Source: Candidatus Rokuibacteriota bacterium (GTDB lineage: Bacteria; Methylomirabilota; Methylomirabilia; Rokubacteriales; CSP1-6). From it: DNA of 64,000 nt. A program made the position numbers and the translations under genes. The DNA is taken from NCBI GenBank assembly GCA_003220685.1, contig QHTE01000047.1, forward strand, positions 40,264 through 104,263, in the 5' to 3' direction. Below are positions 17,734-24,549 of the stretch, in pieces. The notes under the pieces were generated by a model. That model was given only the letters and a program-made list of their open reading frames with translations. It was not told where the DNA came from and ran no database searches. Position 1 is the stretch's first letter, and each line of letters opens with the position of its first letter.

Positions 17734-18441
17734 TCACGCCTCGGCCGGCGGGCGGCACACGCGGCAAGGACGATATCCGACGCTCGCCGCGTCGGCGACC
17801 GACGCGAAGACGATACGATTGGCCTCGCCCACACGCTGCTCGTGGGCGCAGCCGCGCCGACAGACGATCCGCGTGCTGGTGCAGCCGATCAGCGCGGGCG
17901 TGGTGCGCTCGAGCCGCAGGAGCTGGGTCTTCATCGCACCGCCGAAGGCGTAGTGGCCCCAGGTGCCGTCGCCGCGGACGATGCGGTGGCAGGGGACGAT
18001 CACCGGCACGGGATTGGCGCCGAGCGCGTTGCCGACCGCGCGCGCGGCGCGCGGATGGCCCACCCGTCGCGCGAGGGCCGAATACGAGTCGACCTCGCCG
18101 AACTGGATGCGCCTGGCCTCGGCGAGCACGCGGGCCTGGAAGTCGCCGATGCCGCCGAGGTCCACCGCCACCGTGAAGAACGTCCGGCGGCCGGCCAGGT
18201 ATTCGCGCAGCTCCTGCCGGGCGCGCTCGGCGTGAGCGCGCGCCCGGGCGGAGGCGCCGTGGTCGCCGCGCCCGGGATAGAGCCGCGCCACACCGCGCTC
18301 GGTCGCCTCGATCCCGAACCGGTCGGCCAGCTTCTCCAGCCCGGCCGGCCTCGTCTTGAGGCCTCCAAGGAGGCGCTCGGACAGCTTCGGCGGAGCGTCG
18401 GGCTTGAAGAACTCTTCGAGCATCGTGTCGATCCGATCCAT
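17734..18441 (-). CDS. O6-methylguanine-DNA methyltransferase with C-terminal Ada zinc domain
   Basis: 235 residues, suicide DNA-alkyl repair protein. The MGMT domain (about 90-180) contains FQARVLAEARRIQFGEVDSYSALA, GNALGANPVPVIVPCHR (acceptor Cys151) and YAFGGAMKTQLLRLE. After it comes an Ada-type metal-binding domain: Cys194, Cys198, Cys226 and Cys229 reproduce the spacing of E. coli Ada Cys38/42/69/72, including GYRPCRVCRP. In Ada that domain is N-terminal and takes methyl groups from phosphotriesters; here the order is reversed and no AraC domain is present. The first 70 residues are unassigned. It starts 4 bases after the sigma-factor stop codon, so the two genes form one operon. Confidence 0.88.
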   Translation of the reverse strand: MDRIDTMLEEFFKPDAPPKLSERLLGGLKTRPAGLEKLADRFGIEATERGVARLYPGRGDHGASARARAHAERARQELREYLAGRRTFFTVAVDLGGIGDFQARVLAEARRIQFGEVDSYSALARRVGHPRAARAVGNALGANPVPVIVPCHRIVRGDGTWGHYAFGGAMKTQLLRLERTTPALIGCTSTRIVCRRGCAHEQRVGEANRIVFASVADAASVGYRPCRVCRPPAEA

Positions 18442-18445
18442 GTCG

Positions 18446-18904
18446 CTACTCCTCCAGCGCTCGCTTCAGGATCGCCTTACCTCGCGCGAGCTGACTCTTG
18501 ACCGTGTTGACCGAGATCCCTCTGATGGTCGCGAGCTCGCGGTACCCGAGCCCGTTCACGTAGTGCAGCGCGAGCAGGACGCGCGCCTCGCGCGGCACCG
18601 TGTCCAGCGCGCGCGCCAGGTCGAGCCGCTCGACGGCCGCGCCGCTGCGGCCGCGCGGCGGCTCCTCGGGGGGCGTGCGGCGGCGACGGCGCAGCTCGTC
18701 GATGCAGACGTTCGTGAGCACGCGGTAGAGCCACGTGGACACGGCCCACCGGCTCTCGTACGACCCGCGCGCTTCGAACGCTTTCAGCAGCGCGCGCTGG
18801 ACGGCGTCCTCCGCATCGGCGCGATTGCCGAGCAGGCGGTAGGCGACGGCGTACAGCCGGGCTGCATAATCTTCGGCGGTGCGGGCGAACGCGCGCTCGT
18901 CCAT
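18446..18904 (-). CDS. ECF-type RNA polymerase sigma factor
   Basis: 152 residues with sigma region 2 (DYAARLYAVAYRLLGNRADAEDAVQRALLKAFEA, then WLYRVLTNVCIDELRRRRR) and region 4 (VPREARVLLALHYVNGLGYRELATIRGISVNTVKSQLARGK, a helix-turn-helix). No region 3 or zinc-finger anti-sigma gene follows; instead the MGMT-Ada(Zn) gene is directly downstream. Its promoter has a -10-like TATAAC 8 bases before the ATG. It probably directs a small regulon, perhaps including its own operon. Confidence 0.9.
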   Translation of the reverse strand: MDERAFARTAEDYAARLYAVAYRLLGNRADAEDAVQRALLKAFEARGSYESRWAVSTWLYRVLTNVCIDELRRRRRTPPEEPPRGRSGAAVERLDLARALDTVPREARVLLALHYVNGLGYRELATIRGISVNTVKSQLARGKAILKRALEE

Positions 18905-18912
18905 CTCGAACA

Positions 18913-18918
18913 GTTATA
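18913..18918 (-). promoter_or_regulatory. -10-like box TATAAC before the sigma gene
   Basis: Minus-strand TATAAC ends 8 bases before ATG 18904, so the message would be leaderless or nearly so. Confidence 0.45.
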
Positions 18919-18957
18919 CGCGCCAGACGCGGAGAAGGGTGGAAGGGACTGGGGCGA

Positions 18958-21276
18958 TCAGGACGACGGGCGGGCGCCGCGCAGCGCCGCCCAGACGCTC
19001 GCCGGCGTCAGCGGCACGCGCGTGATCTCGACGCCGCGGTCGGCCAGCGCGTCCTCGACCGCGTTGGCGATCGCCGGGACGGGCGAGATGATGCCGCTCT
19101 CGCCGACGCCCTTCACGCCGAGCTCGTTGCGGGTCGACGGAAAGTCGAGCGCGATGACCTCGAGCGGCGGCACCTGATCGGCCTTCGGCACGCCGTACTC
19201 CATCAGCGAGCCCGTCACGAGCTGCCCCGCGTCGTCGTAGACGAGCTCCTCGGCCAGCGCGGCGCCGATCCCCTGAACGATCCCCCCGTGGAGCTGGCCC
19301 TCCACGACCATCGGGTTGAGGGGACGGCCGCAGTCGTGCACGGCCGCGTAGCGCAGCAGGCGCAGCGCGCCGGTCTCGACGTCGACCTCGAGCGCGCAGG
19401 CATGGGCGCCGAACGCCCACGTGACCGTCTCCGGCCGGACAAACGCGCACGCGTGGAGCCCGGGCGCGCCTTCCCGAAGAAGAGTCGGGCTCCGCAGGGA
19501 CGCGCGAGCCAGCCGCCCGATGTCGACGCCGCGCCCGGTCATCCCGGCCACGTGCGCCCGCCCGCCGGCGAGCACCACGTCCGCCGGCGCGCACTCGAGC
19601 ATCTCGCCGGCCACCAGCCGCGCCTTTCGCGCGACCTCGCGCGCGGTGCGCGCCACCGCGGGCCCGGCCACCGCCGCCACGCGACTCGCGATCGTGCCGT
19701 TGCCGTAGCCGACCACCGCGGTGTCGCCGCCCACGACCACGACGCGCTCCGTGTCGACGCCGAGCTCGGCCGCGCACACCTGCGCCAGTGTGGTCTCGTG
19801 GGCCTGGCCCTGCGAGGAGACGCCGATCTGCAGATAGACGATCCCGCTCGGATCGATCTTGACGTCGGCGCCCTCGAACGGCCCGATCCCGGTGCCCTCG
19901 AGGTACGCGGACAGCCCAACCCCGATCGGTCGCGGCGACCCGCGGCGGGCTTTCTGCGTGGCGCGCCACTCGTCGTAGCCGAAGCTTGCCAGCAAGCGAT
20001 CGAACGCGGCCGGATAGTCGGCCGGATCGTAGACGATCGGCACCCCGTCCCGGTAGCGAAGCCCCGTCGTGTAGGGCATCTCGTTCGGGCCAATGAAGTT
20101 ACGGCGCCGCAGCGCCGCCGGATCGAGGCCGGCGCGCCGCGCCGCGCGGTCGAGCAACCGGTCGAGCACGTAGGCGATCTCGGGCCGGCCGGCGCCGCGA
20201 TAGGCGGCGCTGAAGGTCTTGTGGGTCACGACGTTGAGGGCCGAGGCCTTGAGGTGCGCGATCCGGTACGGCCCCGGCAGGTGATTGATCGAGTTCAGCG
20301 AGATCACGTCGCCGATGACCGGATAGGCGCCGGCGTCGCGCGTGAACTCGGTCTGCACCGCCGCGATCGTGCCGTCGCGCGCGACACCGAGCCGCGCGCG
20401 ATGGCGCTGATCGCGATCGGGCGCCGTCGCTAGGAAGTGCTCGCGACGCGTCTCGATCCACTTCACAGGCCGCCCGAGCCGGCGCGCCACCGCCGCCAGC
20501 AGAACGTCCTCGGGATAGACGTGCCCCTTGGCGCCGAAGCCGCCGCCGACGTCCGGCGCGATCACCCGCACCTGCTCGTCCGCGAGCCCCAGGGCCGCCG
20601 CGATCGCCGCGCGCACGGCGAACGGTACCTGCGTCGACGTCCAGATCGTCAACCGGCCGTCCGGCGCCTCGGGCTGGACCAGGACGCCGCGTGGCTCGAT
20701 CGGCATCGCGGCGACGCGGGGCACGTCGAATCGCGCCTCGACCATCACGTGCGCTTCGGCGAAGCCGCGGGCGACGTCACCGACGGCGCCGTCGGACGGC
20801 CCGGCGGCGTTGTCGGGCCACTCGTCGAAGACCCGCGGCGCGCCCGCCGCGAGCGCCGCCTCGACGGTGGCCACCGCGGGTAACGGGCCGTAGCGGACCT
20901 CGACGGCCTGGGCGGCGTCGGTGGCGCGGTAGACGTCGTCGGCGACCGCCACCGCCACGCCCTCGCCGGCGTAGCGAGCCTTCGCGCTCGCGATCGCCGG
21001 CTGGGCGTACGGCCTGAACCGGGGCGATGGCACGAGCGGGGGCACCGCGGCGGCGCACTCCGGCAGCTCGGCGATCGTGAGGACTGCGACCACTCCCGGC
21101 AGCGCCAGCGCGCGGCGCGCGTCGACTCCGAGGACGCGGGCGTGGGCGTGAGGACTTCGCACGATCGCCGCGTGCAAGAGGTCGGCGAGCCGCAGGTCGT
21201 CTACGTAGCGACCCCGTCCGAGGAGGAAGCGACGATCTTCGCGGCGTTTGACGGAAAGGCCGATGGGCGCGGTCAT
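18958..21276 (-). CDS. xanthine dehydrogenase-family molybdopterin-binding large subunit
   Basis: 772 residues of the CoxL/XdhB type, which holds the molybdenum cofactor and hydroxylates a carbon or oxidises an aldehyde. Seen: VKRREDRRFLLGRGRYVDDL at the N-terminus, HAAIVRSPHAHARVLG, IAPDVGGGFGAKGHVYPED, AYRGAGRPEIAYVLDRL, GVSSQGQAHETTLAQV, and near the C-terminus LGVKGVGESGIISPVPAIANAVEDA, where the Glu is the catalytic base. The CoxL-specific VAYRCSFR loop is absent, so it is not a typical CO dehydrogenase. Neither the FAD subunit nor the 2Fe-2S subunit is adjacent. The start at 21276 avoids overlap with the divergent gene. Confidence 0.88.
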   Translation of the reverse strand: MTAPIGLSVKRREDRRFLLGRGRYVDDLRLADLLHAAIVRSPHAHARVLGVDARRALALPGVVAVLTIAELPECAAAVPPLVPSPRFRPYAQPAIASAKARYAGEGVAVAVADDVYRATDAAQAVEVRYGPLPAVATVEAALAAGAPRVFDEWPDNAAGPSDGAVGDVARGFAEAHVMVEARFDVPRVAAMPIEPRGVLVQPEAPDGRLTIWTSTQVPFAVRAAIAAALGLADEQVRVIAPDVGGGFGAKGHVYPEDVLLAAVARRLGRPVKWIETRREHFLATAPDRDQRHRARLGVARDGTIAAVQTEFTRDAGAYPVIGDVISLNSINHLPGPYRIAHLKASALNVVTHKTFSAAYRGAGRPEIAYVLDRLLDRAARRAGLDPAALRRRNFIGPNEMPYTTGLRYRDGVPIVYDPADYPAAFDRLLASFGYDEWRATQKARRGSPRPIGVGLSAYLEGTGIGPFEGADVKIDPSGIVYLQIGVSSQGQAHETTLAQVCAAELGVDTERVVVVGGDTAVVGYGNGTIASRVAAVAGPAVARTAREVARKARLVAGEMLECAPADVVLAGGRAHVAGMTGRGVDIGRLARASLRSPTLLREGAPGLHACAFVRPETVTWAFGAHACALEVDVETGALRLLRYAAVHDCGRPLNPMVVEGQLHGGIVQGIGAALAEELVYDDAGQLVTGSLMEYGVPKADQVPPLEVIALDFPSTRNELGVKGVGESGIISPVPAIANAVEDALADRGVEITRVPLTPASVWAALRGARPSS

Positions 21277-21300
21277 GAGATTGTCGCCAAGGGTTGTGGC

Positions 21301-21306
21301 AGTATA
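21301..21306. promoter_or_regulatory. shared -10-like AGTATA between divergent genes
   Basis: Read on the minus strand it is TATACT, 24 bases before the molybdenum-hydroxylase start; on the plus strand the overlapping TATAGG (21303-21308) precedes the NHL-repeat gene. One small site may therefore drive both directions. Confidence 0.35.
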
Positions 21307-21331
21307 GGCGCGGACCCGGGAGGTCACACGC

Positions 21332-22255
21332 ATGAACTATCGTCCGGTCGAGGGTTGGGGACGGCTGCCCGAGGGGTGGTCGTTCGCGGAGGCGACGAGC
21401 GTCGCCGTCGACGCCAAGGACAACGTCCACGTGTTCAATCGCGGCGAGCATCCGGTCATCGTGTTCGACCGCGACGGGAAATTCTTGAGATCGTGGGGGG
21501 AAGGCGTGTTCCGGCGCGCCCACGGAATCACGATCGGGCCGGACGGCACGCTGTGGCTCACGGACGATCTGCACCACACCGTCAGGCAGTTCACGCCCGA
21601 GGGCAAGCTGCTGCTGACCCTGGGCGATCCAGACAAGCCGTCGACGCTCCACGGCGGCAAGCCGTTCAACCGGCCCACGCACGTTGCGCTGTGCCCGAGG
21701 AACGGCGACATCTATGTGTCGGACGGCTACGGAAACTCGAGAGTTCACAAATACGATCCCCAAGGGCGACTACTCTTTTCATGGGGTGAGCCGGGAACCG
21801 ACCCGGGCTGCTTCAACATCCCGCACAATATCGCCACCGACGCCGAAGGCCTCGTGTATGTCGCGGACCGCGAGAATCATCGGGTCCAGATCTTCGACGA
21901 CAAGGGCAAGTACCTCGCCCAGCTCGCGAACCTCTACCGCCCGTGCGGGCTCTTCGCCGACCGGCGCCACGGCGGTCTTCTCTACGTCGGCGAGCTGCCG
22001 GCGGCGCTGCCAATCAGCGCCGAGGTGCCCAACATCGGCGCGCGGGTGAGCATCGTCACGCTCAAGGGCGAGCGGGTGGGCCGCATCGGCGGCCGCTTCG
22101 CCGGCGAGAAGCCCGGCGAGTTCATCGCCCCGCACGGCTGTGTCGTCGACTCGCGCGGCGACCTCTACGTGGCCGAGGTGTCGTGGACGGCCCTCGGCAA
22201 AGACCTGAAGCCACCGCGGGAGATCCGCTCGCTTCAAAAATTCGCGAAGATATGA
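21332..22255 (+). CDS. NHL-repeat beta-propeller protein
   Basis: 307 residues made of about six NHL blades (ATSVAVDAKDNVHVFNRGEHPVIVFDRDGKFLRSWG, AHGITIGPDGTLWLTDD, PTHVALCPRNGDIYVSDGYGNSRVHKYDPQG, HNIATDAEGLVYVADRENHRVQIFD). The pattern resembles peptidyl-alpha-hydroxyglycine amidating lyase-like and SMP-30-like propellers, but no catalytic set can be assigned. No signal peptide. GGGAGG precedes the ATG. The stop codon overlaps the ATG of the next gene (ATGA). Confidence 0.8.
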   Translation: MNYRPVEGWGRLPEGWSFAEATSVAVDAKDNVHVFNRGEHPVIVFDRDGKFLRSWGEGVFRRAHGITIGPDGTLWLTDDLHHTVRQFTPEGKLLLTLGDPDKPSTLHGGKPFNRPTHVALCPRNGDIYVSDGYGNSRVHKYDPQGRLLFSWGEPGTDPGCFNIPHNIATDAEGLVYVADRENHRVQIFDDKGKYLAQLANLYRPCGLFADRRHGGLLYVGELPAALPISAEVPNIGARVSIVTLKGERVGRIGGRFAGEKPGEFIAPHGCVVDSRGDLYVAEVSWTALGKDLKPPREIRSLQKFAKI

Positions 22256-22818
22256 CCACGATGGCCGAACGGCTCCTCGTGGCGCTGGCGAGCTCCGCCG
22301 CGCGCCGGTACGGCGGGGAACTGGTCTCCGAGCTCGAGCACGCGCTCCAGTGCGCGGAGCTCGCGCGCGCCGCGGCCGCGGACGAGGAGCTGCAGCTCGC
22401 GTGCCTGCTGCACGACGTCGGGCGGTACGCGATCGATCAGTCGCTCGTGGCCGATACGCTCGAGGCGACCCCGGTCGGACCGAGCGCGCGGGGCCACCAC
22501 GATCTCGGCGCCGATCTGCTCGCGCCGTGGGTGCCCGAGCGGGTCGCGTGGTGCGTGCGCCTGCACGCCGACGCCAAGCGCTATCTCTGCGCAACCGAGC
22601 CGGAGTACCTCGACCGTCTGTCGGCGGCCTCGCGCCACACGCTTCGGCTCCAGGGCGGCGTCATGTCGCCGGACGACGCCGCACGGTTCGCCGAGCACCG
22701 GTGGGCGCGCGACGCCGTCGCGCTGCGCCGGTGGGACGATGAGGCCAAGGTGGTAGGCAAGCGCACGCGGACGCTGGACGACTGGGCGCCGGTGGTCCGG
22801 CGCGGGGTCTCGCGGTGA
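22252..22818 (+). CDS. HD-domain protein resembling PhnZ (phosphonate-operon HD oxygenase)
   Basis: 188 residues. It matches the PhnZ-type pattern: YGGELVSELEHALQCAELA, LLHDVGRYA, GHHDLGADLL, RLHADAKRYLCATEPEYLDRLSAASRHTLRLQGG and LRRWDDEAKV. PhnZ uses a mixed-valence di-iron centre to cleave 2-amino-1-hydroxyethylphosphonate. The metal ligands appear present, but the HDxGH histidine of PhnZ is Arg here (HDVGR), so the substrate probably differs. It could equally be annotated as a phosphohydrolase. It overlaps both neighbours by 4 bases, in an operon with the propeller gene and a pterin dehydratase. Confidence 0.75.
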   Translation: MTTMAERLLVALASSAARRYGGELVSELEHALQCAELARAAAADEELQLACLLHDVGRYAIDQSLVADTLEATPVGPSARGHHDLGADLLAPWVPERVAWCVRLHADAKRYLCATEPEYLDRLSAASRHTLRLQGGVMSPDDAARFAEHRWARDAVALRRWDDEAKVVGKRTRTLDDWAPVVRRGVSR

Positions 22819-23090
22819 GCCCGCTCGCCGACGCGCAGGTCACCGCCGAGCTCGCGCAGACGCCCGGCTGGAAGCGGGCGGGCAAGGCGATCGAGCGGAC
22901 CTATCGCTTTCCGGATTTCAAGGCGGCGATGGTCTTCGTCAACTGGGTGGCCGCGCTCGCCGAGCGGGCGAACCACCATCCCGACATGACGATCCGCTAC
23001 AACGAGGTCACGGTCTCGGTCTGGACTCACTCCGACGGCGGGCTCACGCCGAAGGATTTCGCCCTCGCGCGCGGGATCGACGCGCTGTAG
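22815..23090 (+). CDS. pterin-4a-carbinolamine dehydratase
   Basis: 91 residues, full length for the PCD/DCoH family. The signature is visible: FPDFKAAMVFVNWVAALAERANHHPDMTIRYNEVTVSVWTHSDGGLTPKDFALAR, with the conserved HHP..... and THS.GGLT.KD histidines and aspartate. It recycles oxidised tetrahydropterin for aromatic amino acid hydroxylases; no such hydroxylase is in the window. The start is GTG, overlapping the preceding stop (GTGA). Confidence 0.92.
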   Translation: MSPLADAQVTAELAQTPGWKRAGKAIERTYRFPDFKAAMVFVNWVAALAERANHHPDMTIRYNEVTVSVWTHSDGGLTPKDFALARGIDAL

Positions 23091-23094
23091 GTGA

Positions 23095-23331
23095 TGGTCC
23101 GCGCGACCGATCGTCTCTCCGTCCACCGGCGAGCTCACCGTCCGCTTCGTGAAGCCGGTCCCCCTGGAAACCCCGATCCTCGGACGCGGACGCCTGACGG
23201 CGCGTCACAACCGTTACGTCGACGTCGAGGGCTGGCTCGAGGAGCTAGGGACGTCCGAGGCGCTGGCGGGCGCGCGGGCGCTTCTTCTTCCAGGTCGGAA
23301 GCGCCCGCGACGCGCCGCTCGTGCCTGGAGC
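23095..23331 (+). pseudogene. remnant of a hotdog-fold (PaaI-like) thioesterase
   Basis: The frame beginning at 23095 translates to SPSTGELTVRFVKPVPLE, then ILGRGRLTARHNRYVDVEG and WLEELGTSEALAGARALLL. This matches the C-terminal half of PaaI-type thioesterases (vrf.kPVP...i..G.v....r...veg.l....g...A.a.a.f). The N-terminal half with the hotdog helix is missing: a stop lies at 23092 and the pterin dehydratase stop is 4 bases before that. No start codon with a ribosome site is seen. It looks like an old deletion that joined the 3' part of the gene to the dehydratase operon. Confidence 0.6.
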
Positions 23332-23979
23332 CTAGACGCGGGCGAGGAGGGCCATCACCGGCGCGCGCTTGGGCGCGGCCTGATAGCGGCACTTGAGGTC
23401 ACTGCGCTCGAGGATCTCCACGTAGGTGCCCATCACCATGCGGTAGTAGGCCGGATGACGCCCGGCGGGGCCGCCGTTGTACTCGGTCAGGGCGTCCTTG
23501 ATGGTCGGCTTGCGGCTCATGATGTCGCGCAGATAGGCCATCGCGAACTTCGTGCTCACGGTGGGGATGGCCAGGTCACCGAGGTCGCGCTGCCCTTTCA
23601 GGACCGGACGCTTGAAGGGGCCGATTTTCGATTCGAACAGGGCTGCGGTCGACGGCAAGGTCTGGTAAAGCCCGACCTCGCCAGCGGCGCCGACGGCGTC
23701 GTGTTTGAACTCCGACTCCACCTCCGCCTGTGCCAGGGCCAAGCAGTGATCGATCTGCGTGCGCTCGCTTTCGGCGAAGAGGACCTCCGGATAGTGCTGG
23801 AAAGCCTTGATTGGCGCGTTGGGATTCTTCTCGCCGATGTACGCCAGGACCGCCCGACTCAGCCGCTCCGAGTTGGCCTCGTTTGCCACAGCCAGGACCT
23901 GGCGCGTCAGCACGACTCCTCCAAGGGCGATCGCGCCTACCAGCGTCAAGCTCGTGAGCACTCTGTTAAGTCTGCACAT
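23332..23979 (-). CDS. secreted lytic transglycosylase-like (SLT-fold) protein
   Basis: 215 residues. It has an N-terminal signal or anchor helix (VLTSLTLVGAIALGGVVLT). The SLT/lysozyme-like core has ALAQAEVESEF with catalytic Glu88, VGAAGEVGLYQTLPSTAALF (the G.vGL.Q..P.Ta motif) and ALTEYNGGP near 164-170 (the a..aYN.G). Such enzymes cleave peptidoglycan glycan strands in the periplasm. AGGAGGGG lies 6 bases before ATG 23979. The upstream gap holds a 16-base tandem repeat. Confidence 0.82.
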   Translation of the reverse strand: MCRLNRVLTSLTLVGAIALGGVVLTRQVLAVANEANSERLSRAVLAYIGEKNPNAPIKAFQHYPEVLFAESERTQIDHCLALAQAEVESEFKHDAVGAAGEVGLYQTLPSTAALFESKIGPFKRPVLKGQRDLGDLAIPTVSTKFAMAYLRDIMSRKPTIKDALTEYNGGPAGRHPAYYRMVMGTYVEILERSDLKCRYQAAPKRAPVMALLARV

Positions 23980-24049
23980 GCAGCCCCTCCTTACTGTTTT
24001 GTCCGCGACCCAATTCGACCGTGACTGCTCGATCCGATCTGACTGCTTT

Positions 24050-24117
24050 GATCCAGCGCGACCGACTACGATCCAGCGCGACTACGATCCAGCGTGACTA
24101 CGATCCAGCCTGACTAC
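24050..24117 (+). repeat. tandem array of a 16-base unit
   Basis: Four units of GATCCAGCGCGACTAC: 24050-24069 (with a 4-base insertion), 24070-24085, 24086-24101 and 24102-24117, the last two with single changes. Two more degenerate units seem to precede it (24016-24048). It lies in the 293-base gap 23980-24272 upstream of the transglycosylase gene. The rest of the gap, including GGTGAAGGTGAGG at about 24121-24133, shows no gene. Confidence 0.8.
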
Positions 24118-24272
24118 TGCAAGGTGAAGGTGAGGTTTTTGAAGTATCGCATAGGCCGATGGACTACGCAACATGATGTTGGTTCGTTCCGGATATCCAC
24201 AACCGGCGGGGGGCGGACCATCGCCGCGGAACGGCTAATACAACGCAGGGTTAGGCGCTCGGCGGGTCCCGC

Positions 24273-24506
24273 TCAGCGCGGGCGCCGCGGCAGTCGCGGC
24301 GGGGGGACCGTCCGGTGAAACTCGGTGGGGTCGTTGTCCATTTTGTGACCGACGGCAGTGCCGCACTCGGCGCACACGTAGTCGTACTTGCTGCCGGAGG
24401 GGAGGACCAGCAGGAGCTTCTTGCGGGCCGGGGTCGCCCGGCGACAACGCGGGCAGAAAAGGCTGGTCGCCTCGAACTCCTCGAAACTGTCGCGCGCCCC
24501 GGCCAT
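24273..24506 (-). CDS. small zinc-ribbon protein
   Basis: 77 residues with two CxxC knuckles (Cys18/Cys21 in LFCPRCRR and Cys45/Cys48 in YVCAECGT), a likely single zinc site. The tail is basic and proline-rich. No family could be named. It is divergent from the adenylate cyclase with 43 bases between starts; a -10-like TAGAAT lies 7 bases before its ATG. Confidence 0.65.
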   Translation of the reverse strand: MAGARDSFEEFEATSLFCPRCRRATPARKKLLLVLPSGSKYDYVCAECGTAVGHKMDNDPTEFHRTVPPPRLPRRPR

Positions 24507-24513
24507 CGCCCGG

Positions 24514-24519
24514 ATTCTA
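24514..24519 (-). promoter_or_regulatory. -10-like box TAGAAT before the zinc-ribbon gene
   Basis: Minus-strand TAGAAT ends 7 bases before ATG 24506. It is interleaved with the cyclase promoter on the other strand. Confidence 0.45.
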
Positions 24520-24528
24520 CACCGGGCC

Positions 24529-24534
24529 TATAAT
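24529..24534 (+). promoter_or_regulatory. consensus -10 box TATAAT before the adenylate cyclase
   Basis: A perfect TATAAT ends 15 bases before ATG 24550, giving a leader of about 9 bases that includes GAGGA. No good -35 sequence was seen. Confidence 0.55.
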
Positions 24535-24549
24535 GCCGGCACGAGGACG

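Noticed and set aside
18958-21276. Carbon monoxide dehydrogenase large subunit (CoxL form I)
   Set aside because: The VAYRCSFR active-site loop with its Cys is absent; the corresponding region reads AAYRGAGRPE, the general aldehyde/xanthine-dehydrogenase type.
24235-24447. Second small frame across the zinc-ribbon gene
   Set aside because: The zinc-ribbon frame (24273-24506) keeps two CxxC pairs and has a promoter box at the right place; the other frame has no recognisable feature.
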